Of a DNA stretch of 64,000 nucleotides, positions 36,120-44,241 are shown in pieces. The position numbers and the translations under genes were made by a program. Every line of letters starts with the position of its first letter. Position 1 is the stretch's first letter. The DNA comes from an uncultured delta proteobacterium (lineage in GTDB: Bacteria > Myxococcota_A > Polyangia > Polyangiales > Polyangiaceae), in contig CAITIQ010000606.1 of assembly GCA_903892415.1 (NCBI GenBank), forward strand, positions 186,001-250,000. Reading direction: 5' to 3'. The notes beneath the pieces were generated by a model. It worked only from the letters and a program-made list of their open reading frames with translations, made no database searches and was not told the origin of the DNA.

Positions 36120-37313
36120 CTACGGCGCCGCGCTGCCGATGTCTTTGCAACAACGAAAAGAGAGATGGTAGTTCGCGTGGTTGAGGCCCTCTTCATCGTG
36201 CCAGGAGGGGGCTCGCCATCGGCAGTCGTCTTTGTGGGCTTCATGCTTCTGAAAGATGAACCAGCTGCCCTTCATTTCAGCGACGCCGCGACCGCCCTTG
36301 GAGCCGAGGTCTTCAGGCTTGAGCGGCAGTAGCATGTGCTCGGCTGCGTTGCCGTGTTGGTCGTAGACGCCGAATCTGCTCTTGCACTCGGGGAAGAAGC
36401 CAGCGGGGTAGGTATTGGAACCGCACTTCCAGCCGCTCGCGCTGCACTCTTTGGACTTGGTGCTGTCGGTGCCACATTTCTTGTGGTCCTTCTTTGCGCC
36501 GTAGGCCCAAACGATCTTGCGTTTGCTGTTGTGCACGCCGCTCATCGACTCGCGCGGCAGCTTGAAGTCGTACTCCTCCTCGATCGGCCTCAGGCTTCCG
36601 GCGCATGCGCCCTCCCACTCGTGTGTGTCGCACAGACGTTTGCCCAAGCTCTTGCACAGGGCCGAGGCGCTATTGGCGGTGATCCACGTGGCTGGGTATT
36701 CACAAGGAAGGTTGGGGAACTCGTAGCGATCGATGCAGACCTTCGCCTGCTCCTTGCGCTCGGTCGCCGGATCGTAGATCGGCACCATGAAGGCCGCTCC
36801 ACACACGCGCTCGCGTTCGTCAGGCAGGTTGCGTCGCTTCTCGACGCATTCGGCTCGCGAGATCGGGTGGGTCGTGGTCTCGGGGTTGCCCTGACCTGAC
36901 ATCTTTGAGCTCGAGAGCAGCTCGAGGATGTGTGCGGCGGTCTTTGGATCGAGGCCGAGCATGACGCGCATGCGGCCGACCATCGCCTCGCGTTGTTCTG
37001 CGAGCGTGGACTCCTTGGCGTTGAGATCGGGCAAGACCTGCGGGTCGTATTCGACCTCGCAGCTGGCGCGACCGCCGGGGCCGAGCGGGAGGGCCTCCGC
37101 GCTGGCACTGGCCGATGCTGAAGCTGAGGCCGAGGTCGAGGCTGCGGGCCGGGCAGACGGGAGCGCCGCCGAACTCGTGAGGGCGCTCGAGGACGTGGCC
37201 GAAGCGGCCTGCTCTGGCGAGTTTTCGCCGCAGCCCAGCGGCAAGGCGCAGCCCAGCGATAACCAGAGAACAAGCGTCGTTCGTTGCATAGAGGTCTGGG
37301 GCACGGAGCTCAC
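36120..37313 (-). CDS. Lipoprotein with FGE-sulfatase (SUMF1-like) domain
   Basis: A 397-aa lipoprotein (lipobox LPLGC, about residue 28) with a Ser/Ala repeat linker (SASASASASASA). The C-terminal domain resembles the formylglycine-generating-enzyme fold: VCIDRYEFPN, PATWITANSASALCKSLGKRLC (here read as ALCKSLGKRLCD), HEWEGAC, YDQHGNAAEHML and a final LSFRCC. Many such proteins outside sulfatase maturation are binding or structural modules; the two cysteines used by FGE for copper are not clearly placed. The GTG start at 37313 overlaps the Nudix stop (GTGA); an ATG at 37289 would give the same signal peptide. Confidence 0.8.
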   Translation of the reverse strand: MSSVPQTSMQRTTLVLWLSLGCALPLGCGENSPEQAASATSSSALTSSAALPSARPAASTSASASASASASAEALPLGPGGRASCEVEYDPQVLPDLNAKESTLAEQREAMVGRMRVMLGLDPKTAAHILELLSSSKMSGQGNPETTTHPISRAECVEKRRNLPDERERVCGAAFMVPIYDPATERKEQAKVCIDRYEFPNLPCEYPATWITANSASALCKSLGKRLCDTHEWEGACAGSLRPIEEEYDFKLPRESMSGVHNSKRKIVWAYGAKKDHKKCGTDSTKSKECSASGWKCGSNTYPAGFFPECKSRFGVYDQHGNAAEHMLLPLKPEDLGSKGGRGVAEMKGSWFIFQKHEAHKDDCRWRAPSWHDEEGLNHANYHLSFRCCKDIGSAAP

Positions 37314-37750
37314 GCGAGCGCCGCTCGACGGCGGAGTTCCGCTCGCACGCGTTCGAGCACGGGTAAATCGGCTGGCGGGAATTGCAGGCCGTCCAGCTCG
37401 TCGACGCCCACCCAGCGCACTTCGTCGGCATCGAGCGCGCGCGGCTCGGCAGAACGGGCCGTTCGCGCCGCTTCAAAGAACAGCAAGAGCACGTCCTTGG
37501 ACGGATAGCTGAAGAACGTAACCTCCATCGGCGCGAGCACCTCACACTCGATGCCGAGCTCCTCCATCAACTCGCGTTGCAGCGCGCGTTGCGGGGTCTC
37601 CCCGGGCTCGACCTTGCCGCCGGGGAACTCCCAATGGGCTTCCAAGTGAGTCCCCTTCTTCCTCCGCGAAACGAGCACTCGGCCGGCCTCGATGACGATC
37701 CCGGCAGCGACGATGATGGGAGGCTTCCCCCCGCGTGCGTCGTGTGACAT
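37310..37750 (-). CDS. Nudix hydrolase, MutT-like (8-oxo-dGTP diphosphatase)
   Basis: A 146-aa Nudix enzyme. The Nudix box GKVEPGETPQRALQRELMEE plus LGI is intact (G-x5-E-x7-R-E-x2-E-E-x-G), so it should hydrolyse an oxidised or other nucleoside triphosphate with Mg2+. HWEFPGG before the box and FPPADLPVLERV at the end are MutT-like. The ATG at 37750 is only 9 bases from the divergent purM ATG. No later start would keep the first beta strand, so the two genes' promoters must lie inside each other's coding regions. Confidence 0.9.
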   Translation of the reverse strand: MSHDARGGKPPIIVAAGIVIEAGRVLVSRRKKGTHLEAHWEFPGGKVEPGETPQRALQRELMEELGIECEVLAPMEVTFFSYPSKDVLLLFFEAARTARSAEPRALDADEVRWVGVDELDGLQFPPADLPVLERVRAELRRRAALA

Positions 37751-37759
37751 GGCTTGGGC

Positions 37760-38794
37760 ATGCCCATCACATATCGGGACGCCGGTGTCGACATTGACGC
37801 AGGCAACGCGCTCGTCAGCCGAATTGCTCGCCTTGCCAAGCCCACTCGCACCCCCCACGTGCTGGCCGATATTGGCGGCTTTGCTGGGCTTTGCGCAATT
37901 CCCCCCGGGTTGAAAGAGCCCATCTTGGTGAGCGGCACCGACGGCGTTGGCACCAAGCTCAAGGTGGCCTTCGCCACCGGCGTTCACGACAGCATCGGGA
38001 TCGATCTCGTGGCCATGTGCGTGAACGACATCGTCACCTGTGGCGCCCAACCGCTCTTTTTCCTCGACTACTTCGGCACCGGCAAGCTCTCGGTCGACGT
38101 CGGTGAAGCGGTGATTCGCGGTATCGCAGAGGGCTGCAAACAAGCGGGTTGCGCCTTGCTCGGAGGAGAGACGGCGGAGCTACCCGGGATGTACGCCGAG
38201 GGCGAGTATGACCTCGCGGGTTTCGCCGTGGGCGTGGTCGAGCGCAGCAAGATCATCGACGGGAAAGCCTGCAGTGAGGGCGACGTCGTGATAGCCATCG
38301 CCTCCTCGGGGCTGCACTCGAACGGCTACTCGCTCGCGCGCCGCGTGCTGCTCGAGGAGATGAAGTTGAGCCTCACGGAGCTGCTTCCCGGCGGCGACAA
38401 GACGGTGGGTGAGGCGTTGCTCGTCCCGACGAAGATCTACGCGCGCACGGTGGCCTCGCTGTTTGCCGGGCTGGAGGACAAGCTGCACGCGCTTTGCCAC
38501 GTGACCGGCGGCGGGCTGCCGGAGAACCTGCCGCGGGTGTTGCCCGAAGGGTTGGGCGCTCACCTGAACCTCGCTTCGTACGAAAGGCCGCTCATCTTCC
38601 AGGTGATCCAAAAGGGTGGCCCGGTGGACGAGGCGGAGATGTTGCGGACCTTCAATGTCGGCGTTGGGCTCGTGCTCGTGGTCGCTCGTGAGGCTGCTGA
38701 GCAGGCGCTCGAGGCCGCGCGCGCCGCCGGTGAAACAGCCTGGGTGCTCGGGGAGATCGTCAAGGCGAGCGGAGCCCGCGTCACCTTCGCGTAG
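37760..38794 (+). CDS. purM: Phosphoribosylformylglycinamidine cyclo-ligase (AIR synthetase)
   Basis: Cytoplasmic purine-synthesis enzyme converting FGAM to AIR with ATP (344 aa, the normal length). ITYRDAGVDIDAGN at the start, SGTDGVGTKLKVA, MCVNDIVTCGAQPLFFLDYF and GGETAELPGMY are all signature PurM stretches, and THVTGGG-like HVTGGGLPENLPR closes the second domain. ATG at 37760; a TTG two codons upstream is unnecessary. Faces the Nudix gene with a 9-base gap. purD lies 575 bases downstream. Confidence 0.97.
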   Translation: MPITYRDAGVDIDAGNALVSRIARLAKPTRTPHVLADIGGFAGLCAIPPGLKEPILVSGTDGVGTKLKVAFATGVHDSIGIDLVAMCVNDIVTCGAQPLFFLDYFGTGKLSVDVGEAVIRGIAEGCKQAGCALLGGETAELPGMYAEGEYDLAGFAVGVVERSKIIDGKACSEGDVVIAIASSGLHSNGYSLARRVLLEEMKLSLTELLPGGDKTVGEALLVPTKIYARTVASLFAGLEDKLHALCHVTGGGLPENLPRVLPEGLGAHLNLASYERPLIFQVIQKGGPVDEAEMLRTFNVGVGLVLVVAREAAEQALEAARAAGETAWVLGEIVKASGARVTFA

Positions 38795-38818
38795 CTTCGC
38801 GCAGGGTGCAGCGAGCTC

Positions 38819-38846
38819 AGGGGTGCAGGCTCAGATCTGCACCTCT
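38819..38846. terminator. Stem-loop between convergent purM and deaminase genes
   Basis: AGGGGTGCAG (38819-38828) and CTGCACCTCT (38837-38846) pair over 10 positions with one G-U pair and an 8-base loop. It lies in the 36-base gap and overlaps the last codons of the deaminase gene. No T-run on either side, so termination strength is uncertain. Confidence 0.4.
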
Positions 38847-39256
38847 TGCAGAGCGATGCCGAGCTTCTCGGCAAACTCGAAGATGCGCTCGTCTCGATAG
38901 AACTCAGCGAAGGCGATGCGGATGATCCCAGCGTTGGCGATCATCTTGAAGCAGTTCCAGCACGGTGAGGCCGTCACGTAGATCGTCGATTGGTCGATGC
39001 GCACGCCGTTGCGCGCCGCTTGAATGATGGCGTTGTTCTCCGCGTGAATGGTGCGCACGCAGTGATTGTCCACCATCATGTGGCCGACCTCGTCGCAGTG
39101 CGGCAGGCCTCGGATGCTGCCGTTGTAGCCGGAGGCCAGAATCGATTTGTCGCGCACGATCACAGCGCCGACGTGTTTGCGATCGCAGGTCGCGCGCGTT
39201 GAAACTTCCTTGGCGATGCGCATGAAGTACTCGTCCCAGCTGGCTCGGTTCGACAT
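38831..39256 (-). CDS. Deoxycytidylate (dCMP) deaminase, ComEB-like
   Basis: A 141-aa zinc deaminase converting dCMP to dUMP for thymidylate synthesis. His71-Ala-Glu73 (HAENNAI) and SPCWNCFK (Cys99, Cys102) form the zinc site with the proton-shuttling Glu. RDKSILASGYNG and GLPHCDEVGH are typical dCMP deaminase substrate-binding stretches. ATG at 39256. Convergent with purM and divergent from purD, so this short section gathers nucleotide-metabolism genes. Confidence 0.93.
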   Translation of the reverse strand: MSNRASWDEYFMRIAKEVSTRATCDRKHVGAVIVRDKSILASGYNGSIRGLPHCDEVGHMMVDNHCVRTIHAENNAIIQAARNGVRIDQSTIYVTASPCWNCFKMIANAGIIRIAFAEFYRDERIFEFAEKLGIALQEVQI

Positions 39257-39368
39257 TCAGCACCCTTACGCCGATGGTTCATCGAAACCAAGGCTCTCCG
39301 CGCGCCGGTGCGGCTTCTCTCGTTGCGTCAGGGTTGCTGCGCGCCGCAGCGTTCATTAGCGAGGGGCC

Positions 39369-40649
39369 ATGAGCGAATCGACGCGGCAGATTCTGATTCT
39401 CGGCTCCGGCGCGCGGGAGCACTCGATCGCCGACGCGATTCTGCGCTTTGATAGCGCCCGCCGAGTCGTGGTCGCGCCAGGTAACGGCGGTATCTCGGGC
39501 GCTGGGCTCTCGAGTCAGCCGGTGGATTTGGCGAACCACGCGCAGGTGATTGAGCTCGCGCGATCTTTGGCTGTGGAGTTGGTGATCGTCGGGCCAGAAG
39601 CACCCTTGTGTGACGGCATCGTCGATAGCCTCGAGGAGGCCGGTTTTGCCGTGTTCGGCCCGTCTAAGGCGGCAGCTCGACTCGAAGCCTCGAAGGCCTT
39701 CCTCAAGAGCTTTGCGGCGCGCCATCGCATCCCGACCGCAGCCTTCGAGATCGTCACCAGCTTCGCCGAAGCCGAGGCGGCGATCCTCCGGCGTGGGGCG
39801 CCGATCGTGGTGAAGGCTTCGGGCCTTTGTTCCGGCAAGGGCGTGGTGGTTGCAACCACGGTGGAGGAAGCGCTGGCCGCCGCAAAGTCGATGCTGGTCG
39901 ATCGGATCTTTGGCGCCGCTGCTGATGAGGTCGTGCTGGAGGACTGTCTGCCCGGGACCGAAGCGAGCGTGTTTGCGCTTTCGGATGGCGAACGTTTCCT
40001 GGTGTTACCGCCGTTCCGCGATCACAAGCGCCTGCTCGATGACGACCGTGGGCCCAACACTGGCGGCATGGGCGTGGTCGGTCCGGTGGAGGAGCTATCA
40101 GCGGAGACGCTGAGCCGCATCACGAGCGAGATCATCGAGCCGACGCTCGCAGGTATGCGCAAAGAAGGAGCGCCTTTTCGCGGGGTGCTGTTCGCGGGGG
40201 TGATGATCGACGCGAACGGGGTGCCCTCGCTGCTCGAGCACAACGTGCGTTTCGGCGACCCGGAGTGTGAAGCGCTGATGTCGCTGCTCGAGGGCGACGT
40301 GCTCGCCGCGCTCGAGGGCTGTGCAACGCGCAGCTTGAATCCCGACCTGCTTTCGATTCCCCAAGGGCGTCACGCGGCGGTGGTCATCCTCGCCGCCGAG
40401 GGCTACCCAATGAACCCAAGGTCGGGGGACCTGATCCAGGGTCTCGAGCAAGCTGAGCGTTTGGGCGCAAAAGTCTTTCACGCGGGCACGGCTCGAAACG
40501 GCGAGGGCCTGGTGACGAAGGGTGGTCGGGTGCTGGCGGTGACAGCGTGCGGGTCGAGCCGAGAAGCGGCGAGGGCGGTCGCCTACGCCGCCGCCGACGT
40601 CATTCAATTTCGCGGCAAACAGTTGCGCCGGGACATTGGTGCTCAGTGA
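39369..40649 (+). CDS. purD: Phosphoribosylamine-glycine ligase (GARS)
   Basis: ATP-grasp enzyme of purine synthesis joining glycine to phosphoribosylamine (426 aa). ILILGSGAREHSIA is the PurD N-terminus; VAPGNGGIS, GPEAPLCDGIVD, KASGLCSGKGVV and HNVRFGDPECEALM are family signatures. GAGGGG precedes the ATG at 39369. The stop overlaps the next start (GTGA), coupling purD to an RluA-type pseudouridine synthase, an unusual but plausible pair. Confidence 0.97.
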   Translation: MSESTRQILILGSGAREHSIADAILRFDSARRVVVAPGNGGISGAGLSSQPVDLANHAQVIELARSLAVELVIVGPEAPLCDGIVDSLEEAGFAVFGPSKAAARLEASKAFLKSFAARHRIPTAAFEIVTSFAEAEAAILRRGAPIVVKASGLCSGKGVVVATTVEEALAAAKSMLVDRIFGAAADEVVLEDCLPGTEASVFALSDGERFLVLPPFRDHKRLLDDDRGPNTGGMGVVGPVEELSAETLSRITSEIIEPTLAGMRKEGAPFRGVLFAGVMIDANGVPSLLEHNVRFGDPECEALMSLLEGDVLAALEGCATRSLNPDLLSIPQGRHAAVVILAAEGYPMNPRSGDLIQGLEQAERLGAKVFHAGTARNGEGLVTKGGRVLAVTACGSSREAARAVAYAAADVIQFRGKQLRRDIGAQ

Positions 40650-41338
40650 GCTCAGGCCAGCTTCAGCTGCTCGAGGAGAGCGAGCAGCTGTTGTTCGTCG
40701 CCAAGCCGTCGGGCTGGGTCGTCCACCGTGGCTTTTCCGGTGATGAGTGGACGGTCCTTAGCGAGCTGCGGCAGATGGGCTACCGGGACTTGCACCCGGC
40801 GCATCGCCTGGACCGCGGGACCAGCGGCGTGTTGGTGATCGCTAAAACGGTGGAAATGGCGCGGGAGCTGCAGCGGGCCTTCGCCGAGGAGAGGGTGCAC
40901 AAGCTGTATTGGGCCGTGGTGCGCGGGCTACCTGCTGAACCAAACTTCGATGTCGACCACGCCATCCCTTGTGATGAAGGCGGTCCACGCGTCCCTGCGC
41001 GCACGCTGGGCAAGCTGCTTTCGACCACGGTGCTCAGCGATTCTCCGCTGCGGGAGAAGCGCTATTCGCTGATGGCCGCAGAGCCGCGGACCGGGCGTTT
41101 TCATCAGGTGCGTCGGCACCTGAAACACTTGGGGCACCCTGTGGTTGGTGACACCACCTACGGCCGCAGTGAACACAACGCGCTGCTGCGCGAACGTTGC
41201 GGCCTGGAGCGCTTGGCCTTGCACGCGCGCTCGATCGAGCTGCAGCTCACGGGCGGTACGGTGCGGGTCGAAGCCCCTTTACCCGAGGATCTGTCCACGC
41301 CGATGCACCGGCTCGGCCTCGAATGGCCCGCTAGCTAG
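40646..41338 (+). CDS. RluA family pseudouridine synthase (TruC/RluA-like)
   Basis: A 230-aa enzyme converting a uridine of tRNA or rRNA to pseudouridine. HRLDRGTSGVLV holds the catalytic Asp56, and GRFHQVRRHLKHLGHPVVGD is the conserved C-terminal core. Short length and lack of an S4 domain fit the TruC or RluA single-domain group. GTG start at 40646 overlaps the purD stop (GTGA); starts further upstream would lie inside purD and give an Arg-rich extension. Overlaps the convergent STAS-like gene by 8 bases. Confidence 0.9.
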   Translation: MSSGQLQLLEESEQLLFVAKPSGWVVHRGFSGDEWTVLSELRQMGYRDLHPAHRLDRGTSGVLVIAKTVEMARELQRAFAEERVHKLYWAVVRGLPAEPNFDVDHAIPCDEGGPRVPARTLGKLLSTTVLSDSPLREKRYSLMAAEPRTGRFHQVRRHLKHLGHPVVGDTTYGRSEHNALLRERCGLERLALHARSIELQLTGGTVRVEAPLPEDLSTPMHRLGLEWPAS

Positions 41339-41843
41339 CGACCCGTTTGTGCGCCTCGAGGGCCTGTGCCACGCACTCCTCACGGAACTGACTGATCAGC
41401 CGGACCAGGGGCGTTGCATCCCCGTTCCCTCGTGCCCTCGCGAGGTGCTCCGCGCCGGCTCCAATTTCGTCCACGAGCGCGACCTTGGTTCGCGGCCGCA
41501 CTGCACGAATCGCCAGGCCAGCGACCGAGCGCACCATCGCGTTGAGGAAGCCTTGGGTCAGGATCACGACGGAGGCCGCGACGATGCGCCCGTCATAGTC
41601 GCGCATCAGGCTCTTCAGTTCACGCTCGAGCGACGAGCGGTCGCGGCTGGCGGGACCGACCTCCGCCAGGTGCACGAGCGCAGCGCGCTGGGGACCCACC
41701 GCCTCAATCACCCTTTCGAGCGCACGTCGATACGCGACAAACGTGCTGAGCGGCGGCGGTTCGGTAAAGCGCACCAAGACCACGTCAGTCGACGTGGCGA
41801 TTTGTGCTGGTTCTGTCTGCAATACCCAGGAAAAAGCCGCCAT
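41331..41843 (-). CDS. Hypothetical STAS/SpoIIAA-like protein
   Basis: A 170-aa soluble protein of unknown function. Alternating strands and helices (DVVLVRFTEPP, YRRALERVIEAV, AALVHLAEVG, VVILTQGFLNAMVRSVAG) resemble the SpoIIAA-like or STAS fold seen in many uncharacterised myxobacterial proteins, but no phosphorylatable Ser can be identified. It follows the DTW-domain gene by 18 bases on the same strand and may share its transcript. Confidence 0.6.
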   Translation of the reverse strand: MAAFSWVLQTEPAQIATSTDVVLVRFTEPPPLSTFVAYRRALERVIEAVGPQRAALVHLAEVGPASRDRSSLERELKSLMRDYDGRIVAASVVILTQGFLNAMVRSVAGLAIRAVRPRTKVALVDEIGAGAEHLARARGNGDATPLVRLISQFREECVAQALEAHKRVAS

Positions 41844-41861
41844 AAAGGGAACTCACGCTTC

Positions 41862-42524
41862 CTACGACCCTGTGTCTTCCCGCGTAACACCGCTCGCTTC
41901 CACTGGCGTCCGTGGTTTCCCCGACGAACGTAGCGTTAGCGACCTCGTCACGAAAAGTTCGAACACGCGGTTGAGCTCCTGCGCGACCTCGGGCCCCTCG
42001 AGAATGGCCAGGGCTCGGCCAATGGCCTCGATGGTGGAGAGGGTGCCTTCTCGCGGGTTGCGCCGCAGGCGGTAGCGTGAAGGCTCTCCGCCGCTTGGCA
42101 GTGTCACCCGCGTTGCTTCGCGCGCATCGGGGTCCCGTCTCGCGGTGCGCTGGGCCTGACTCCAGTTGCCGTCGGGGACAATCAACACCACCGGGCCGTC
42201 CTTCGCGTGCTCCGGCGTCAGCACCTCTGCGTCTTCATAGGGAAAAAGCACCAGTCGGCGGCCCTCTGGCAGAGCTTCACGAGGCGGTTGGTTTGGAAGC
42301 CCGCGGATCAGGATCTGGCCACGCACGAGCGAGCGCATGGCGAGCCGGCCGGTGTTGGTCGTCCGCCGCTGCTCCACGTGGTGCATGATCAGCACAACGG
42401 CACAATTGGTCTTGAGTCGCGGCAAGTCCCCACAAATACATAGGTCCAGCGGGAGTCCGCACCAGGAACAGCGCGGCAAGCGGTTCTCGACGCGTTTGGA
42501 AGCAGGAATAGCGCCGTATTGCAC
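41862..42524 (-). CDS. DTW domain tRNA-uridine aminocarboxypropyltransferase
   Basis: A 220-aa DTW-domain protein. Family members (TapT/TuaA in E. coli, DTWD1/2 in humans) add the acp group from SAM to uridine in tRNA. The N-terminus has a zinc knuckle, CSWCGLPLDLCICGD, followed by LIMHHVEQRRTTNTG and the family motif here as DGNWSQAQR (D-x-x-W kept), then RYRLRRNP. ATG at 42524. Divergent from the aldehyde dehydrogenase gene by 91 bases. Confidence 0.88.
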   Translation of the reverse strand: MQYGAIPASKRVENRLPRCSWCGLPLDLCICGDLPRLKTNCAVVLIMHHVEQRRTTNTGRLAMRSLVRGQILIRGLPNQPPREALPEGRRLVLFPYEDAEVLTPEHAKDGPVVLIVPDGNWSQAQRTARRDPDAREATRVTLPSGGEPSRYRLRRNPREGTLSTIEAIGRALAILEGPEVAQELNRVFELFVTRSLTLRSSGKPRTPVEASGVTREDTGS

Positions 42525-42615
42525 GGCCTGGGATCAACCTCCTGCAACTCCGCGTCAACCTATCCGCGTGCTGTCCAAGCTTGATGGCCTCTACGAGTGA
42601 GGCTAAGCCAGCCAG

Positions 42616-44232
42616 ATGAGTGTAGGGGCAAGCGTGATGACGGCTGAGTCGAAGCGGACGGATAGTTCTTTGGTGATTGAGTGCTTTGAGCCCGCCACGC
42701 GCCGCAAGCTGGGCGAGGTCGCGGTCACGCGGCCCGAAGAAGTGAAGCAGGTCGTACTCAAGGCGCGTCGCGCCCAACAGCAGTTCCGGTCAACGAGCTT
42801 CGCCGAGCGTCGCGAGTTGCTTGGGGCCATCCTGGACCACGTGCTCGAGCACGCTGATGAGCTCTGCGATTTCATCGTACGAGACGCTGGCAAGACGCGT
42901 GAGAACGCGATGCTCGGTGAGATCTGGCCGGTGTGCGAGAAGCTGCGTCACACCATGCAATCGGGAGAGGAAGCCCTGCTTCCGGAGACTGTTTCTTCCG
43001 GCATGTTCCCCCATAAGCGGGCCGAGATTCGCTACATCCCACTCGGCGTTATCGGCATCATCGCTCCTTGGAACTACCCGCTCCAAAACCTGTTGGGGCC
43101 CGCCATCCCTGCGCTGTTCGCGGGCAACGCCGTGGTCATCAAGGCCAGCGAAGCCGTGGCCTGGTCCACAGAGCGCTTCCAACAAATCTTCGACGCTGCG
43201 CTGGACAAGGTCGGGCTGCCGCGCGCGTTGGTTCAGATCATCAATGGCTACGGCGCGACTGGCGCGGCCTTGGTCTCGTCGGGCGTCGATAAAGTCATTT
43301 TCACTGGCTCGATGGCCAATGGCCGCAAAGTGATTGAAGAGAGCGCGAAGTCGCTAACGCCCGTGATCCTCGAGCTCGGTGGCAAAGACGCGTTCATCGT
43401 TTGTGATGACGCGAATCTCGAGCAAGCCGCGCACGCAGCCATGGCCGGCGTCTTCATCGCGGCTGGTCAAAACTGCCTGGCGGCTGAGCGCTTCATCGTC
43501 TTTGACTCGGTGTATGACGCCTTCGTCGGGCGGGTCAAAGTCCTCACCGAGGCCCTGCGGCAAGGGGATCCGCGCGGTGAATCGCGGGTAGACATCGGCG
43601 CCATGGCAACGCCGGCGCAACTCCGCGTAGTGGCGGATTTAGTGGATGACGCAGTTCGCCGAGGTGCTCGTGTTCTGGTTGGCGGTCAGCGTGCGCTCGT
43701 TGAGCAAGGGGACTACTTCGCTCCAACCATCTTGGTGGACGTGCCCAAAGATGCCCGCATCCTGAGCGAGGAGACCTTCGGTCCGGTGATGGTCATTCTG
43801 CGCGTGAAGGACGAGGAGGAGGCTATCGCCCTGGCCAATGGGACGGAGTACGGCCTATCTGCGACGGTGATGACCACGGATGCCAAGCGAGCCGAGCGCT
43901 TCGCCGAGCGCATCGACTCGGGCGGGACCTCGGTCAATGATTTCGGCTTCACCTACATGGCGATGGACCTTCCGTTTGGCGGGGTTCGCGGTTCCGGCTT
44001 CGGTCGGCTCAACGGGCGAGAAGGCATTCGGGCTTGTTGCAATCAGAAGGCCGTCTTGTTCGACCGGCTACCCGTCGGTGCGCCCTCCAAGCTCTATCCG
44101 ATTGGCCCCTTCGATTACGATCTGGCCCGAGAAACGATTCGCAGTCTGTACGGCCGCGGGGCCGTCAAGAAGGCGTCGGCCGTTACCCAACTCGCCAAGA
44201 CGGCGTGGGCTACGATTCGCGGCAACACTTAA
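42616..44232 (+). CDS. Aldehyde dehydrogenase family protein
   Basis: NAD(P)-dependent aldehyde dehydrogenase of 538 aa. APWNYPLQN and IFTGSMANG bind cofactor; the general base is Glu253 in ILELGGKD and the nucleophile is Cys287 in GQNCLAAER; PFGGVRGSGFGR is the C-terminal signature. The ATG at 42616 is preceded by few purines, and ATG 42637 is an alternative. A C-terminal tail of about 45 residues beyond the core (LYGRGAVKKASAVTQ) resembles the membrane-associating ends of fatty-aldehyde dehydrogenases, so long-chain aldehydes are a possible substrate. Confidence 0.9.
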   Translation: MSVGASVMTAESKRTDSSLVIECFEPATRRKLGEVAVTRPEEVKQVVLKARRAQQQFRSTSFAERRELLGAILDHVLEHADELCDFIVRDAGKTRENAMLGEIWPVCEKLRHTMQSGEEALLPETVSSGMFPHKRAEIRYIPLGVIGIIAPWNYPLQNLLGPAIPALFAGNAVVIKASEAVAWSTERFQQIFDAALDKVGLPRALVQIINGYGATGAALVSSGVDKVIFTGSMANGRKVIEESAKSLTPVILELGGKDAFIVCDDANLEQAAHAAMAGVFIAAGQNCLAAERFIVFDSVYDAFVGRVKVLTEALRQGDPRGESRVDIGAMATPAQLRVVADLVDDAVRRGARVLVGGQRALVEQGDYFAPTILVDVPKDARILSEETFGPVMVILRVKDEEEAIALANGTEYGLSATVMTTDAKRAERFAERIDSGGTSVNDFGFTYMAMDLPFGGVRGSGFGRLNGREGIRACCNQKAVLFDRLPVGAPSKLYPIGPFDYDLARETIRSLYGRGAVKKASAVTQLAKTAWATIRGNT

Positions 44233-44241
44233 GAGCGTCCC

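Noticed and set aside
40547..40645. Upstream start for the pseudouridine synthase
   Set aside because: It lies within purD and gives an Arg-rich leader; GTG at 40646 in GTGA matches the coupling pattern seen elsewhere.
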